Below, piece after piece: positions 15,801-23,623 of a stretch of DNA of 64,000 nucleotides. Position 1 is the first letter of the stretch. The number at the start of each line of letters is the position of its first letter. Origin of the DNA: Candidatus Pacearchaeota archaeon (lineage in GTDB: Archaea > Nanoarchaeota > Nanoarchaeia > Pacearchaeales > GW2011-AR1). Both the position numbers and the translations under genes were made by a program. The notes beneath the pieces were generated by a model. It had not been told where the DNA came from. It saw only the letters and a program-made list of their open reading frames with translations, and ran no database searches. The stretch spans positions 1 to 64,000 of the forward strand of contig NZER01000349.1 in NCBI GenBank assembly GCA_002690445.1, given 5' to 3'.

Positions 15801-15977
15801 TTAGAAAACCATTTTCATTGCAATGGAAATTGCAAAGCCCAGTGCACCGATGATGAGCAAACCGATTGCTGTGACTTTTGAAATTGTTTTGAATTCCTGC
15901 ATGCTGGGTTTTTTCAGCAGTCTCCAGACTCTGAGATATTTGTGATATTGGGATGAGAGCCATGATGTGATTTTCAT
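15801..15977 (-). CDS. secE: protein translocase subunit SecE (SEC61 gamma)
   Basis: 58 aa, MKITSWLSSQYHKYLRVWRLLKKPS.. with the amphipathic segment 'RVWRLLKKPSMQEFKTISKV' and one C-terminal helix (AIGLLIIGALGFAISIAM). This is the archaeal/eukaryotic SecE layout. Together with SecY (45903-47267) it forms the export channel. It is first in the secE-spt5-rpl11 group. Confidence 0.92.
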   Translation of the reverse strand: MKITSWLSSQYHKYLRVWRLLKKPSMQEFKTISKVTAIGLLIIGALGFAISIAMKMVF

Positions 15978-16011
15978 AATTAAATAAATGGCGGGGGGTT
16001 TTTAAGTTTGT

Positions 16012-17157
16012 TTATTCCTCTAGGAACTCTATGCCGAGTTCATCTTCCATTTCCTGGATTTTTTGTTTTTCTATTGGGAGTTTTTCTCCGGAGATTTGGG
16101 CTGAGTGGACGCCGGTGATGATTACCATGACTTTTATTCCGCCTTTATTTCCGTCGGTGCCGCTAAGGTCTTTTGATATTTGAGCTCCGGAGATTAATTT
16201 TGCATCTGGTGCTAATTGCTCTCCGATTGTTTGAACTATTTGCTTGTATTCTTCTAATGCCAAGTCTTCACCTCCGAGAACATTGACTAAAGCACCGCTT
16301 GCATCTTTTATGTCCACGTCTAAGAGTGGGTTGTTAATTGCTTTTTCAACTGCTTCTTGGGCGCGGGAATTTGAGTCAGATTCGCCCATTCCAATCAAAC
16401 TTACGCCGCCGTCTGCCATCACTGTTTTTACATCGGCGAAATCTAAATTTACTAAACCTGAGCGTGTTACTAATTCTGTTATTCCTTTGACTGCGTTTGT
16501 TAATATTTCGTCAGCTACTTTGAAGGCAGTGGGGAGGGGGAGGTCGGGAGCGAGTTCGAGTAGTTTGTCATTTGGGATTACAATTAAAGTGTCGACAATT
16601 GATTCCATTTTTTCGAGAGCTTCTACTGCATTTTCAATTCTTTTTCTTCCTTCAACTGTGAATGGCAGGGTGACTACGCCGATTGTTAGAGCTCCGAGTT
16701 TTTTTGCTACTTCTGCAATAATTGGGGCGGCTCCAGAACCAGTGCCTCCTCCTAAACCGCATGTGATGAAAACCATGTCAGGATTTGCAAGAGCTTTTTT
16801 TATGTCCTGAGTTTGTTCTCTTGCTGCTTCAGCACCAATTCGCGGATTTGAGCCAGCACCAAGTCCTTTTGAAATTTCTCTTCCAATGAGAATTTTTTTA
16901 TCTGCATTTGTGTAAAGCAGGTCTTGAGCATCTGTATTAACTGAGATTATTTCGCCGCCCTTGATTCCTATTTCCCTCATTCGGGAGACAGTATTTCCTC
17001 CGGCTCCGCCAACCCCTACTACTTTTATTCGCGCTGACTGCACTTTTAGGATTTCTTCTAATTCCCTGTCTATTTCTGAGTTAGGATTTAAATCTGAATT
17101 AGAGTTTAGACTTGGCTGAGTAATGTCCTGCACCTCATTTTGCATAATCTCCTCCAT
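16012..17157 (-). CDS. ftsZ: cell division protein FtsZ
   Basis: 381 aa. After about 40 polar N-terminal residues the GTPase domain starts at IKVVGVGGAGGNTVSRM. The tubulin signature is CGLGGGTGSGAAP, and the T7 synergy loop is NLDFADVKTVMADGG. The C-terminal domain ends after VMVIITGVHS with a short tail (EMEDELGIEFLEE) that probably binds SepF. The GTP-binding and catalytic residues all look intact. Length and order match archaeal FtsZ1 next to secE-spt5, as in many euryarchaea. An alternative start is Met5 (MQNEVQD). Confidence 0.95.
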   Translation of the reverse strand: MEEIMQNEVQDITQPSLNSNSDLNPNSEIDRELEEILKVQSARIKVVGVGGAGGNTVSRMREIGIKGGEIISVNTDAQDLLYTNADKKILIGREISKGLGAGSNPRIGAEAAREQTQDIKKALANPDMVFITCGLGGGTGSGAAPIIAEVAKKLGALTIGVVTLPFTVEGRKRIENAVEALEKMESIVDTLIVIPNDKLLELAPDLPLPTAFKVADEILTNAVKGITELVTRSGLVNLDFADVKTVMADGGVSLIGMGESDSNSRAQEAVEKAINNPLLDVDIKDASGALVNVLGGEDLALEEYKQIVQTIGEQLAPDAKLISGAQISKDLSGTDGNKGGIKVMVIITGVHSAQISGEKLPIEKQKIQEMEDELGIEFLEE

Positions 17158-17207
17158 TGAATTTTTTATTGCAAGAGATTTATAAGGATTTATGTTATTG
17201 AGTATAC

Positions 17208-17882
17208 TTATTTTTTAGCGGCAGGTTGTTTGGATTTTTTCACTTCGGTTTTGATTTTCATTCCTAGAATCTCTTTGAACTGAGGAGCCATCATTTCTAT
17301 TAGTTTTTCTAATTGTTTTTCATCTTCTTTGAGCTGGAATGTGATTGTTTTTTCTTTTTCTGTGAAAGGGAATTTTTTTCTAAATAAAAAATCTTGGAGG
17401 GCGTTTATTCTTTGGTCTTGGTTGTCTATTTTTTTTAATATCTTGAAATTGTATGTGACTGCTTTTCCTGCTAGGGGGTTGTTGAAATCTACTAGGATTC
17501 TTCCTCCTGATGCTGATAAGACTCTGGCTAGCTGGCCGCCGAGGTTTAGCTGCATTCCTCTCTGAGGGTTTATTTTTTGCTCGTTGAAAATTTTAAGCGG
17601 GACCATCCTGATTAGCTGGGAGTTGCGTTTGCCGAATGCTTTTTCTGGAGAAATTTCGATAGTGTATTTTTTGCCTATTTGTTTTCCTTCTAAATTGTTG
17701 TCAAAACCTTCTGGGAGCATTTTATTCCCGATTGACATGATAAATGGTTTTAATTTTTCTACATCGAGATTTAGGTCTGTATTTTTTGCATCTGCTTTTA
17801 TATTGGTGTCGAAGATTTCATCTGTGTCTTTGATTTTTCCTGTGAATTCTATTTCAATGAAATCATTTTTTTTGACTGCCAT
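17208..17882 (-). CDS. FKBP-type peptidyl-prolyl isomerase (SlyD-like)
   Basis: 224 aa. The FKBP domain (NDFIEIEFTGKIKDTDEIFDTN, FIMSIGNKMLPEGFDNNLEGK) with an inserted IF domain (AFGKRNSQLIRMVPLKIF..GMQLNLGG) and the return strand VDFNNPLAGKAVTYNFKILK is the archaeal SlyD-like arrangement. A C-terminal region of about 70 residues and a Lys-rich end follow. It speeds prolyl isomerisation and acts as a chaperone in the cytoplasm. Transcribed alone on the minus strand. Confidence 0.9.
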   Translation of the reverse strand: MAVKKNDFIEIEFTGKIKDTDEIFDTNIKADAKNTDLNLDVEKLKPFIMSIGNKMLPEGFDNNLEGKQIGKKYTIEISPEKAFGKRNSQLIRMVPLKIFNEQKINPQRGMQLNLGGQLARVLSASGGRILVDFNNPLAGKAVTYNFKILKKIDNQDQRINALQDFLFRKKFPFTEKEKTITFQLKEDEKQLEKLIEMMAPQFKEILGMKIKTEVKKSKQPAAKK

Positions 17883-17967
17883 AATCTTGTGAGATGTTTT
17901 GGGTTTTTAAGTTTGTTTATTGTTCTGATATTGTGTATAACGTAGTCTTTATGTAAACAATTAAGCA

Positions 17968-18204
17968 TTAAACTATTGAAAAATAAAGTGTTAGTCCAGA
18001 TAATAGAATAGTGGCAATTGCTAAAGACCATGTAGCCCAGATTAATTTTTTGTTAGTTTCGATAGCCTGATATATCATCCATGCGGAAACAATTCTTTCC
18101 TCTACTGCTTCTATCCCGCGAGGATTTAAAGAACTCTCATAAACTTCTTTAGTAAATTTTTTATAAAAATTTTTAAATTTCATTCTAATAGATATTTTTA
18201 TCAC
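17968..18204 (-). CDS. small C-terminally membrane-anchored protein, third gene of a cassette
   Basis: 78 aa from a GTG at 18204, which directly abuts the stop of the 107-aa gene; an internal ATG (MKFKNFYKKF) is the alternative. A basic amphipathic start is followed by VEERIVSAWMIYQAI and one C-terminal helix (LIWATWSLAIATILLSGLTLYFS). It may be a tail-anchored protein. Family unknown. Confidence 0.5.
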   Translation of the reverse strand: MIKISIRMKFKNFYKKFTKEVYESSLNPRGIEAVEERIVSAWMIYQAIETNKKLIWATWSLAIATILLSGLTLYFSIV

Positions 18205-18528
18205 CTAAACAGTTTCCGCATTTATCTCTAAGATAAAAATTTCTTTTTGTTTGAGTTTTTGTCTTATCATTTCCTTGTACGCTTCTATCCATTTTTTGTT
18301 TTCAAATGTATCTTCTAAAAATAATTCCAATAGGAAATGTTCTTCTTTATATTTCAACCCATCTCCGTCCTTCCAAGAACCCTGTATCACTGGAAGATGT
18401 GTAAATGGATCCAGAGAATAACCTCCAAATCTTTCTTCAATCTCCGACGCGATTCCCCCAATTATCTCCATTGGAACAGGGATTTTCGTATCATATGTTT
18501 TTGGAATAAAAATCCGATATAATTTCAT
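18205..18528 (-). CDS. hypothetical protein, second gene of a cassette
   Basis: 107 aa: MKLYRIFIPKTYDTKIPVPM, then a region with IEERFGGYSLDP, GSWKDGDGLKYKEEHF and a final Lys-rich helix and strand (KQKEIFILEI). No membrane segment. It resembles small uncharacterised 'rIFIPk.y...IP' proteins scattered in bacteria and archaea, but I cannot name a function. The start overlaps the stop region of the 56-aa gene (TAG-A-ATG) and the stop is joined to the 78-aa gene, so the three are coexpressed. Confidence 0.55.
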   Translation of the reverse strand: MKLYRIFIPKTYDTKIPVPMEIIGGIASEIEERFGGYSLDPFTHLPVIQGSWKDGDGLKYKEEHFLLELFLEDTFENKKWIEAYKEMIRQKLKQKEIFILEINAETV

Positions 18529-18529
18529 T

Positions 18530-18700
18530 CTAATCTAAGATATTCGGTTCTATCCCAGCGTCTTTAATTTTTTTTAAGACCTCTTCTTCATTCTCAATAA
18601 TATTAAAACGGTTATCTGAAAGTCCCATGAACTTCCCCTTGGTTGCTAGTATTTCAAACACTTTTGCCTTTTCTTCGGGTTTGACTTGTATTAGAACCAT
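18530..18700 (-). CDS. 56-aa hypothetical protein, first gene of a cassette
   Basis: ATG at 18700 reads MVLIQVKPEEKAKVFEILAT and ends ..GIEPNILD at TAG 18530-18532. It is a compact alpha/beta-like acidic protein with the pattern 'NRFNIIENEEEVLKKIKDAGIE'. It heads a tightly packed three-gene cassette (56, 107, 78 aa). The small acidic first gene followed by two coupled partners recalls antitoxin/toxin modules, but nothing in the sequence proves this. Confidence 0.5.
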   Translation of the reverse strand: MVLIQVKPEEKAKVFEILATKGKFMGLSDNRFNIIENEEEVLKKIKDAGIEPNILD

Positions 18701-18827
18701 CTTATTCTTTAGATGTTGTATTTAATAAATTTTTGCTTTTTTATGGTTTTGTATAAAAACCATGAATCTTTAAATTCTACGATAACTAAATAATGTTTTA
18801 ATTTAATATTGTAGTTCTGACAAAACA

Positions 18828-18835
18828 TTTATAAA
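18828..18835 (+). promoter_or_regulatory. TATA box of the aIF5A-eL40 transcript
   Basis: TTTATAAA in a C/A-rich context ends 21 nt before the aIF5A ATG at 18857. With archaeal initiation about 25 nt past the box, the mRNA would start at or next to the ATG. Confidence 0.6.
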
Positions 18836-18856
18836 ATAAATTTTTCTGGGTTAGTT

Positions 18857-19246
18857 ATGGCACATAAAATTATTGAGGCGACTGCAATGCGGGTGGGGAG
18901 TTTTTTGATGATTGACGGGTCGGCTCACGAGGTAAAGAAGATGGATGTGTCTAAGACTGGGAAGCACGGGCACGCGAAAGTGCGGTTTGAGGCGGTGAGT
19001 GCTATGACAGGGAAGAAAAAGGTTATGGTAGTGCCGGGCCATGAGAGGTTTGAGGTTCCGTTGATTGACAAGAATAAGGCGCAAGTTTTATCTATTGCAG
19101 GGGAGAATGCGAGTTTGATGGATTCTGAAAGTTTTGAAACTCTTGAGCTGCCTGTTCCTGAAGATTTGAAAGAAGTTGTGAAGGAAGGTATGACTGTTGA
19201 ATATTGGGATATGGAAGGCGAAAAGTTAATAAAGCGGACTCTTTAG
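18857..19246 (+). CDS. eif5a: translation factor aIF5A
   Basis: 129 aa. The N-terminal SH3-like domain carries SKTGKHGHAKVRF with the modified lysine at Lys36 (deoxyhypusine/hypusine site). The C-terminal OB-fold follows (AQVLSIAGENASLMD..LELPVPEDL). It relieves ribosome stalling, notably at proline runs. The length is standard. It is cotranscribed with eL40, which starts 9 nt downstream. Confidence 0.95.
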   Translation: MAHKIIEATAMRVGSFLMIDGSAHEVKKMDVSKTGKHGHAKVRFEAVSAMTGKKKVMVVPGHERFEVPLIDKNKAQVLSIAGENASLMDSESFETLELPVPEDLKEVVKEGMTVEYWDMEGEKLIKRTL

Positions 19247-19254
19247 GTTTTAAA

Positions 19255-19419
19255 ATGGCAACAAAAATTTTAGCAGCGCAGAATAGGTTGTATAAAAATA
19301 GTTTTGTTTGCAAGGGCTGTAAGCATAAGATAAAAGTTGAACCGTTGAAAATTTTGCAGGGCAAGGCAAGGTGCCGGAAGTGCGGGAAAAAGGATTTTCG
19401 ACCGGTGCGGAAAAAGTAA
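19255..19419 (+). CDS. rpl40e: ribosomal protein eL40 (L40e)
   Basis: 54 aa, MATKILAAQNRLYKNSFVC.., with the zinc site CKGC...ARCRKCGKKDFRPVRKK, the L40e C-terminal signature. ATG at 19255 was chosen because it gives the standard length. Confidence 0.92.
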   Translation: MATKILAAQNRLYKNSFVCKGCKHKIKVEPLKILQGKARCRKCGKKDFRPVRKK

Positions 19420-19441
19420 TTAGTTTTATAGATGTATATTC

Positions 19442-19498
19442 AAGTATCTAAATCTTTTTTAAGTATCTAAATCTTTTTTAAGTATCTAAATCTTTTTT
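19442..19498 (+). repeat. three tandem copies of a 19-bp unit in a promoter region
   Basis: The unit AAGTATCTAAATCTTTTTT is repeated three times without change and is followed by AAGTGTC. The last junction lies about 25 nt before the ATG at 19522, the usual place of the TATA box in this window, so the unit may have multiplied a promoter element. Confidence 0.85.
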
Positions 19499-19521
19499 AA
19501 GTGTCTTTTTTTGTTTTGATT

Positions 19522-19935
19522 ATGAAAGTTTCGGAAGCTATATGGATGGAAGCAAAATTACCTGATATGCAAAAAGCTTTAGCCAGGATTACTAGGGTGG
19601 AGGATTTACGAGTTTTGGAAGGATTAGAACCAGACAAACATATTATTCAGGTTATTAACATGAGTGTTATGGTTTACCGAGGTAAAATGAATGGTCATCC
19701 TTATTTTATAGGGGAGTTTCATCCTGTAAGTGAGACTCATAGGGAATCAATTTTCGATGTGGTTGCTAAGGGGAGTGGGATAGAATTTCTAAATGGGGGA
19801 ATTATAATGATAAATGATTGTAAAATAGGGGTTTATACTTCTGGTGGTTTTTGTGACTCCCTTTATGGAGGAATATCCTATGATAAAAAAGGATTTGAAA
19901 CAAGAGCTAAAATTCTAGATGATTTAGGGGTTTAA
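19522..19935 (+). CDS. hypothetical protein
   Basis: 137 aa from ATG at 19522 (MKVSEAIWMEAKLPDMQKAL). It is soluble with a helical start, then strand-rich segments (HIIQVINMSVMVYRGKM, GIEFLNGGIIMINDCKIGVYTSGGF). The Gly-rich middle suggests a small beta fold. No family recognised. The following protease gene starts about 36 nt later. Confidence 0.55.
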   Translation: MKVSEAIWMEAKLPDMQKALARITRVEDLRVLEGLEPDKHIIQVINMSVMVYRGKMNGHPYFIGEFHPVSETHRESIFDVVAKGSGIEFLNGGIIMINDCKIGVYTSGGFCDSLYGGISYDKKGFETRAKILDDLGV

Positions 19936-19971
19936 AACCAAACATCTTAAAAACCCAATCTTCATTTTATA

Positions 19972-21372
19972 ATGATGGTGTCATTTTATGTTTATGATAT
20001 TGGATTCTTGATTTTGTTTTCTCTGTGGGTAGCTTGGTTTTTGTATAAGCGGCGGAAAAACTTGAAGAGGGAGATGGGAATTGCTTTTCTTTATCGGACG
20101 CAGGTTGGGGTGAGAGCAATTGACAGGTTTTCTGAAAAATATTCTAAGCTGTTGCATAAAATGAAATATGTTGTGATTTCAACTGGATTTGTTTTGATGG
20201 GTGCAATGCTTTGGTTGTTAGGGAAGGCGTTTTATATTTATATTAAAATTCCGCAGATTACAGATATAGTGAAAGCTCCACCAATTGCTCCGTTGATTCC
20301 TTATTTTCCTAAGCTGTTTGGTATGGAAAGTTTTTTCCCTCCTCTTTATTTTACTTATTTTATTTTAGCTTTGGCAATTGTAGCAATTGTTCATGAATTT
20401 TCCCACGGGATTTTTATGAGATTATTTAAGATTAAAATTAAGTCAACTGGATTTGTTTTTCTTGGACCGATTCTCGGGGCATTTGTTGAGCAGGATCAGA
20501 AAGATATGGAGAAAAAGAAAAAGGGTGAGCAGATGGCGGTTTTGGCAGCAGGAACTTTTGCTAATTTAGTTTTTGCCCTGATTTTTTGGCTGTTGTTGAT
20601 TGGGTTTTTTTATGCTGCTTTTAGTCCGGCTGGTGCGCAGTTTACAGCTTATTCAACTGGTTTAATTCCGGTTGGTGCTATAACTGGTTTGGGAAGTGAA
20701 ACTTTTGGAGAAAACAATTTAACACAAGTTGATGTTGGGAATATGTCATATTTGTTAGATGATAATTTAAGAACCCAATTAGACCCGGATAAAAATGCTT
20801 CTGTTCTTCTGGTTTATCATGATGCTCCTGCTATTAAGGCGAATCTCGATGGTGTTATTGTTCAGATTGATGATGTCATGATTAAGGGCAGGGATGATTT
20901 AGCTGATTATCTTGATGGTAAGAACGCGGGGGAGGAAATTCGAGTTGTGACAAATATTGACGGGGAGATGAATGAGTATGATATTATTTTGGGTGAGCAT
21001 CCGCTGCATGAAGGCAAGGGGTATGTGGGGATTGGATTTGCTCCGGAGGGGGGGCGGGGCATGATTGGGAGTTTTGTTTCTCTTTTTATGGGTTTTAAAA
21101 AATCATCAACTTATTATGAACCTCGGTGGGATGGGAATCTTGTAGTTTTTATTTATGATCTTTTGTGGTGGGTTATGATAATTAATTTGCTTGTTGCATT
21201 ATTTAATATGATGCCGTTGGGAATTCTTGACGGGGGGCAGTTTTTTTATCTAGCGATTTTGTCAGTGACTGGGAAGAAGGGTGTTGCTAAAGTTTTGTTT
21301 AAGGTATTAACTTATGCGATTTTGTTCTTATTCTTGATGCTGATGATGTTTTGGGTAGTGCGGGTTTTGTGA
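19972..21372 (+). CDS. site-2-protease-like membrane metalloprotease (M50)
   Basis: 466 aa. The zinc motif HEFSHG lies at residues 141-146 inside a membrane helix, and the third ligand is in NMMPLGILDGGQ near residue 420. Between them is a PDZ-like domain (APAIKANLDGVIVQIDDVMIKGRDDLADYLDG). At least six membrane helices are visible. S2P enzymes cut membrane-anchored regulators within the bilayer. The catalytic residues look intact. The target is unknown. Confidence 0.9.
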   Translation: MMVSFYVYDIGFLILFSLWVAWFLYKRRKNLKREMGIAFLYRTQVGVRAIDRFSEKYSKLLHKMKYVVISTGFVLMGAMLWLLGKAFYIYIKIPQITDIVKAPPIAPLIPYFPKLFGMESFFPPLYFTYFILALAIVAIVHEFSHGIFMRLFKIKIKSTGFVFLGPILGAFVEQDQKDMEKKKKGEQMAVLAAGTFANLVFALIFWLLLIGFFYAAFSPAGAQFTAYSTGLIPVGAITGLGSETFGENNLTQVDVGNMSYLLDDNLRTQLDPDKNASVLLVYHDAPAIKANLDGVIVQIDDVMIKGRDDLADYLDGKNAGEEIRVVTNIDGEMNEYDIILGEHPLHEGKGYVGIGFAPEGGRGMIGSFVSLFMGFKKSSTYYEPRWDGNLVVFIYDLLWWVMIINLLVALFNMMPLGILDGGQFFYLAILSVTGKKGVAKVLFKVLTYAILFLFLMLMMFWVVRVL

Positions 21373-21415
21373 TAAAAATAGACAGGTTTAAAAAATTTTT
21401 ATTTTTTGTTTATTG

Positions 21416-22390
21416 ATGGGTAATTCTAAGATTGAAAAGGTAAGGAAAGTTTTGGAAAAGCAGAAGTACGCGATTGTTGGAGGGCATTCGGGGGTGCAGG
21501 TCTGCAGGTGGACGCGGAATTCTCTGAATCAGAGAGGGGTTTGTTGGAAGGAAAAATTTTATAGGATCGAATCTCACAGATGCGCTCAAATAAGTCCTGC
21601 TGTGATGTGGTGTGAAAATTGCTGTTTGCACTGCTGGAGGCCGATTGAGATGAATCTTGGTGCGAAGTTGGATGGGGTGGATGAGCCAAAAGAAATTTTA
21701 GATGGGATTGTTGAAGCGAGGAAGAAATTGTTGATGGGTTTTAAGGGAAATAAAAATGTTTCAAAAAAGAAATTTGAGGAGGCTTGTAATCCGACGCTGT
21801 TTACTTTTTCGCTGTCAGGAGAGCCGACAATTTATCCACGGCTTGGAGAGTTGATTAGGGAGGTGCGGGGGCGGGGGGCGGTGAGTTTTTTGGTGACAAA
21901 TGGTTTGAATCCTGAAGCAATTGAAAAATTGGAGAAAGAAGGGAATTTGCCTACTCAGTTAACTGTTTCATGTCTGCCTAATAGGGAATTATTTGAAAAG
22001 TGGTGCAGGTGCAGTAAAAAAAATGGGTGGGAGGAATTTTTGAAAAGTTTAGATTTATTTAAAAAGTTGGAAGGAAAGACAAGACGAGCTTTGAGATTGA
22101 CATTAGTTAAAGAGAAAAATATGTCTGATAAAAATGTTTTGGAATATGCCAAGCTTATAAAAAAAGCAGAGCCGGATTTTGTGCATGTGAAGGGGTTTAT
22201 GTCGGTGGGGTGGGCGCGGGAAAGGCTGGGTTATGCTAAGATGCCGTGGCATTCGGAAGTTAGGGATTTTGCTGAGAAGTTGGTGGAAGAATTGAAAAAA
22301 GAAGATTATAAAATTCTTGATGAGGTGGAAAGGAGTTGTGTTGTTTTGATTGGGCGGTCTGGGGTGGGGTTGGGGATTGAGAAGGTCTAA
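21416..22390 (+). CDS. taw1: tRNA 4-demethylwyosine synthase Taw1 (TYW1)
   Basis: 324 aa from ATG at 21416. The radical-SAM cluster motif CX3CX2C is Cys66-Cys70-Cys73 (WCENCCLHCWRP). A second cluster set Cys30-Cys43-Cys56 has the 13-residue spacings known for Taw1. Later FSLSGEPTIYPRLGELI and HVKGFMSVG are typical. It condenses pyruvate with N1-methylguanosine 37 of tRNA-Phe to make the tricyclic wyosine base. Complete and single. Confidence 0.93.
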   Translation: MGNSKIEKVRKVLEKQKYAIVGGHSGVQVCRWTRNSLNQRGVCWKEKFYRIESHRCAQISPAVMWCENCCLHCWRPIEMNLGAKLDGVDEPKEILDGIVEARKKLLMGFKGNKNVSKKKFEEACNPTLFTFSLSGEPTIYPRLGELIREVRGRGAVSFLVTNGLNPEAIEKLEKEGNLPTQLTVSCLPNRELFEKWCRCSKKNGWEEFLKSLDLFKKLEGKTRRALRLTLVKEKNMSDKNVLEYAKLIKKAEPDFVHVKGFMSVGWARERLGYAKMPWHSEVRDFAEKLVEELKKEDYKILDEVERSCVVLIGRSGVGLGIEKV

Positions 22391-22421
22391 GAATATTTAT
22401 AAATCTTCAATAACTTAATAT

Positions 22422-22535
22422 ATGATGGTAGGTGAATCAGGAAAAAGTAATATTGGTTACGGGATTGCAATAGGAATTATAATCGCGGCTATTTTACTTG
22501 GATTACTTGGCCTTGCTTTTTATTTTTTAAGATAA
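22422..22535 (+). CDS. 37-aa one-helix membrane peptide
   Basis: MMVGESGKSNIGYGIAIG.. with one Gly/Ala/Leu-rich helix and a final FYFLR. A TATA box TTTATAAA at about 22396-22403 lies about 20 nt upstream, and the next gene begins one base after the stop (TAA-A-ATG). This spacing is the commonest junction in the window and supports it as a real gene. Confidence 0.6.
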   Translation: MMVGESGKSNIGYGIAIGIIIAAILLGLLGLAFYFLR

Positions 22536-22536
22536 A

Positions 22537-22722
22537 ATGAGGATAAAAGAGATATATAGGGTACTGGTTATAATTCTTGGAATGATTTTATTTTTTCATA
22601 TATTTCTGACATCTCCAGTTTATGAATATTACAAATTTCATACATTTGTAAATTTAGGAATTGTCTTTTTGAATTTATTTGGGGAAATTGTTATTGTTGC
22701 TAAGGAGCGGGGGGCTTTGTGA
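22537..22722 (+). CDS. 61-aa two-helix membrane protein
   Basis: Starts MRIKEIYRVLVIILGMILFF; two helices joined by a short aromatic loop (SPVYEYYKFHTF), then VAKERGAL. Coupled to the 37-aa peptide by TAA-A-ATG. No family recognised. Confidence 0.6.
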   Translation: MRIKEIYRVLVIILGMILFFHIFLTSPVYEYYKFHTFVNLGIVFLNLFGEIVIVAKERGAL

Positions 22723-22793
22723 TAAAATTCAAGATCTTTATTGGTTCATGTTCTCATTAGGCGGGAGGTATAAATAGTTTTTGTGGGGGGTGA

Positions 22794-23123
22794 TTAATAT
22801 GCATAGGCTATGATTCTATTATTAGAAAAAAACTCGTGAATATTGAAAAGAATGAACTCAAAAAATAAAATAATCACTATTGTCAATAAAACCCAGGCAA
22901 AAAAGAGAACGATATTCCTTTTGGTTTTTTTCTCAAAAAAGATTATTCCTAGTGAATACACCAACAATCCAGTAGAGACTATGCCTAGAAAAATTAGAAG
23001 GAGATGAAAATGTATGACATAATTTGTTCCTAAGTATTTTAGATGAATTAGATAATATATAATGACAATCAGGGTGAAAATGCCTAAACAGATTGAGTTA
23101 TATAGATAATCTCTCCACGCCAT
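22794..23123 (-). CDS. three-helix membrane protein of unknown function
   Basis: 109 aa from ATG at 23123 (MAWRDYLYNSICLGIF). Three helices are separated by short polar loops (IHLKYLGTNYVIHFH, FFEKKTKRN). The ATG lies one base after the stop of the preceding gene, so the two are probably cotranscribed. A longer start inside that gene is unlikely. Confidence 0.6.
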   Translation of the reverse strand: MAWRDYLYNSICLGIFTLIVIIYYLIHLKYLGTNYVIHFHLLLIFLGIVSTGLLVYSLGIIFFEKKTKRNIVLFFAWVLLTIVIILFFEFILFNIHEFFSNNRIIAYAY

Positions 23124-23124
23124 A

Positions 23125-23484
23125 TCACAACGCCACCACACCCTCTTTGGTGAGGGCGGCAAACCTGATTCCGACTGGCAGACTTAGAAGGGCAGACTGG
23201 AGTGCCATGTGTTCTTTGCCAGAGCCAGATGCAATAGATAATGAGACTTCGATTCCGTTGATTTTGTCTTTTAATTTTGAGATGAATTCTTTTTTTAGCT
23301 GAAGCAGGGGCTTGTCTGCGTTATATTCTATAAAGTCAAATGGGATGTCTGGGGAGGGGGATTTGAAATCTTTTGCATAACTTGGTCCGAGAATAATTAT
23401 TTTTTCCCACTCACCTTTTTGCATTAGGCCGGAAACCTGACCCCATGTTCCTTTTCCTACTGAGAGGAGTGCTATTAGTTCCAT
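23125..23484 (-). CDS. small Rossmann-like protein, possibly CARF-like
   Basis: 119 aa. It alternates strand and helix: MELIALLSVGKGTWGQVSGL, KIIILGPSYAKDF, FDFIEYNAD, INGIEVSLSIASGSGKEHMA, then a helix and VGIRFAALTKEG. A strand followed by a small-residue turn and a helix, near the C terminus, resembles the ligand-binding 'TGGTK.M' region of CARF domains. No CRISPR array or cas operon lies in the window. A small stand-alone sensor is possible; the family is not proven. Confidence 0.5.
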   Translation of the reverse strand: MELIALLSVGKGTWGQVSGLMQKGEWEKIIILGPSYAKDFKSPSPDIPFDFIEYNADKPLLQLKKEFISKLKDKINGIEVSLSIASGSGKEHMALQSALLSLPVGIRFAALTKEGVVAL

Positions 23485-23574
23485 GATTAATTTTATGCGG
23501 GGGGGGTTTTTATTTATTGTTGTGATTTAGGATATAGTAAGTTTTATAAAGAGATTTTTTATTTGAATTATACC

Positions 23575-23616
23575 ATTGACTACTGTATGTAGTAGGACTA
23601 AAGATTTTTAGTCAAT
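23575..23616 (+). promoter_or_regulatory. leader with two alternative hairpins before rpl1
   Basis: ATTGACTA (23575-23582) pairs with TAGTCAAT (23609-23616). The 3' part can instead form GACTAAA-GATT-TTTAGTC (23596-23613), which excludes the long pairing. It ends 7 nt before the uL1 start. In Methanococcus, uL1 represses its own L1-L10-L12 mRNA, so a structured leader in this place could be its binding site. A TATA-like GTTTTATAAAG is at 23541-23551. Confidence 0.45.
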
Positions 23617-23623
23617 TTATAAT

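Noticed and set aside
19442..19498. Tandem 19-bp repeats as a CRISPR array
   Set aside because: The copies are directly adjacent without spacers and there are no cas genes.
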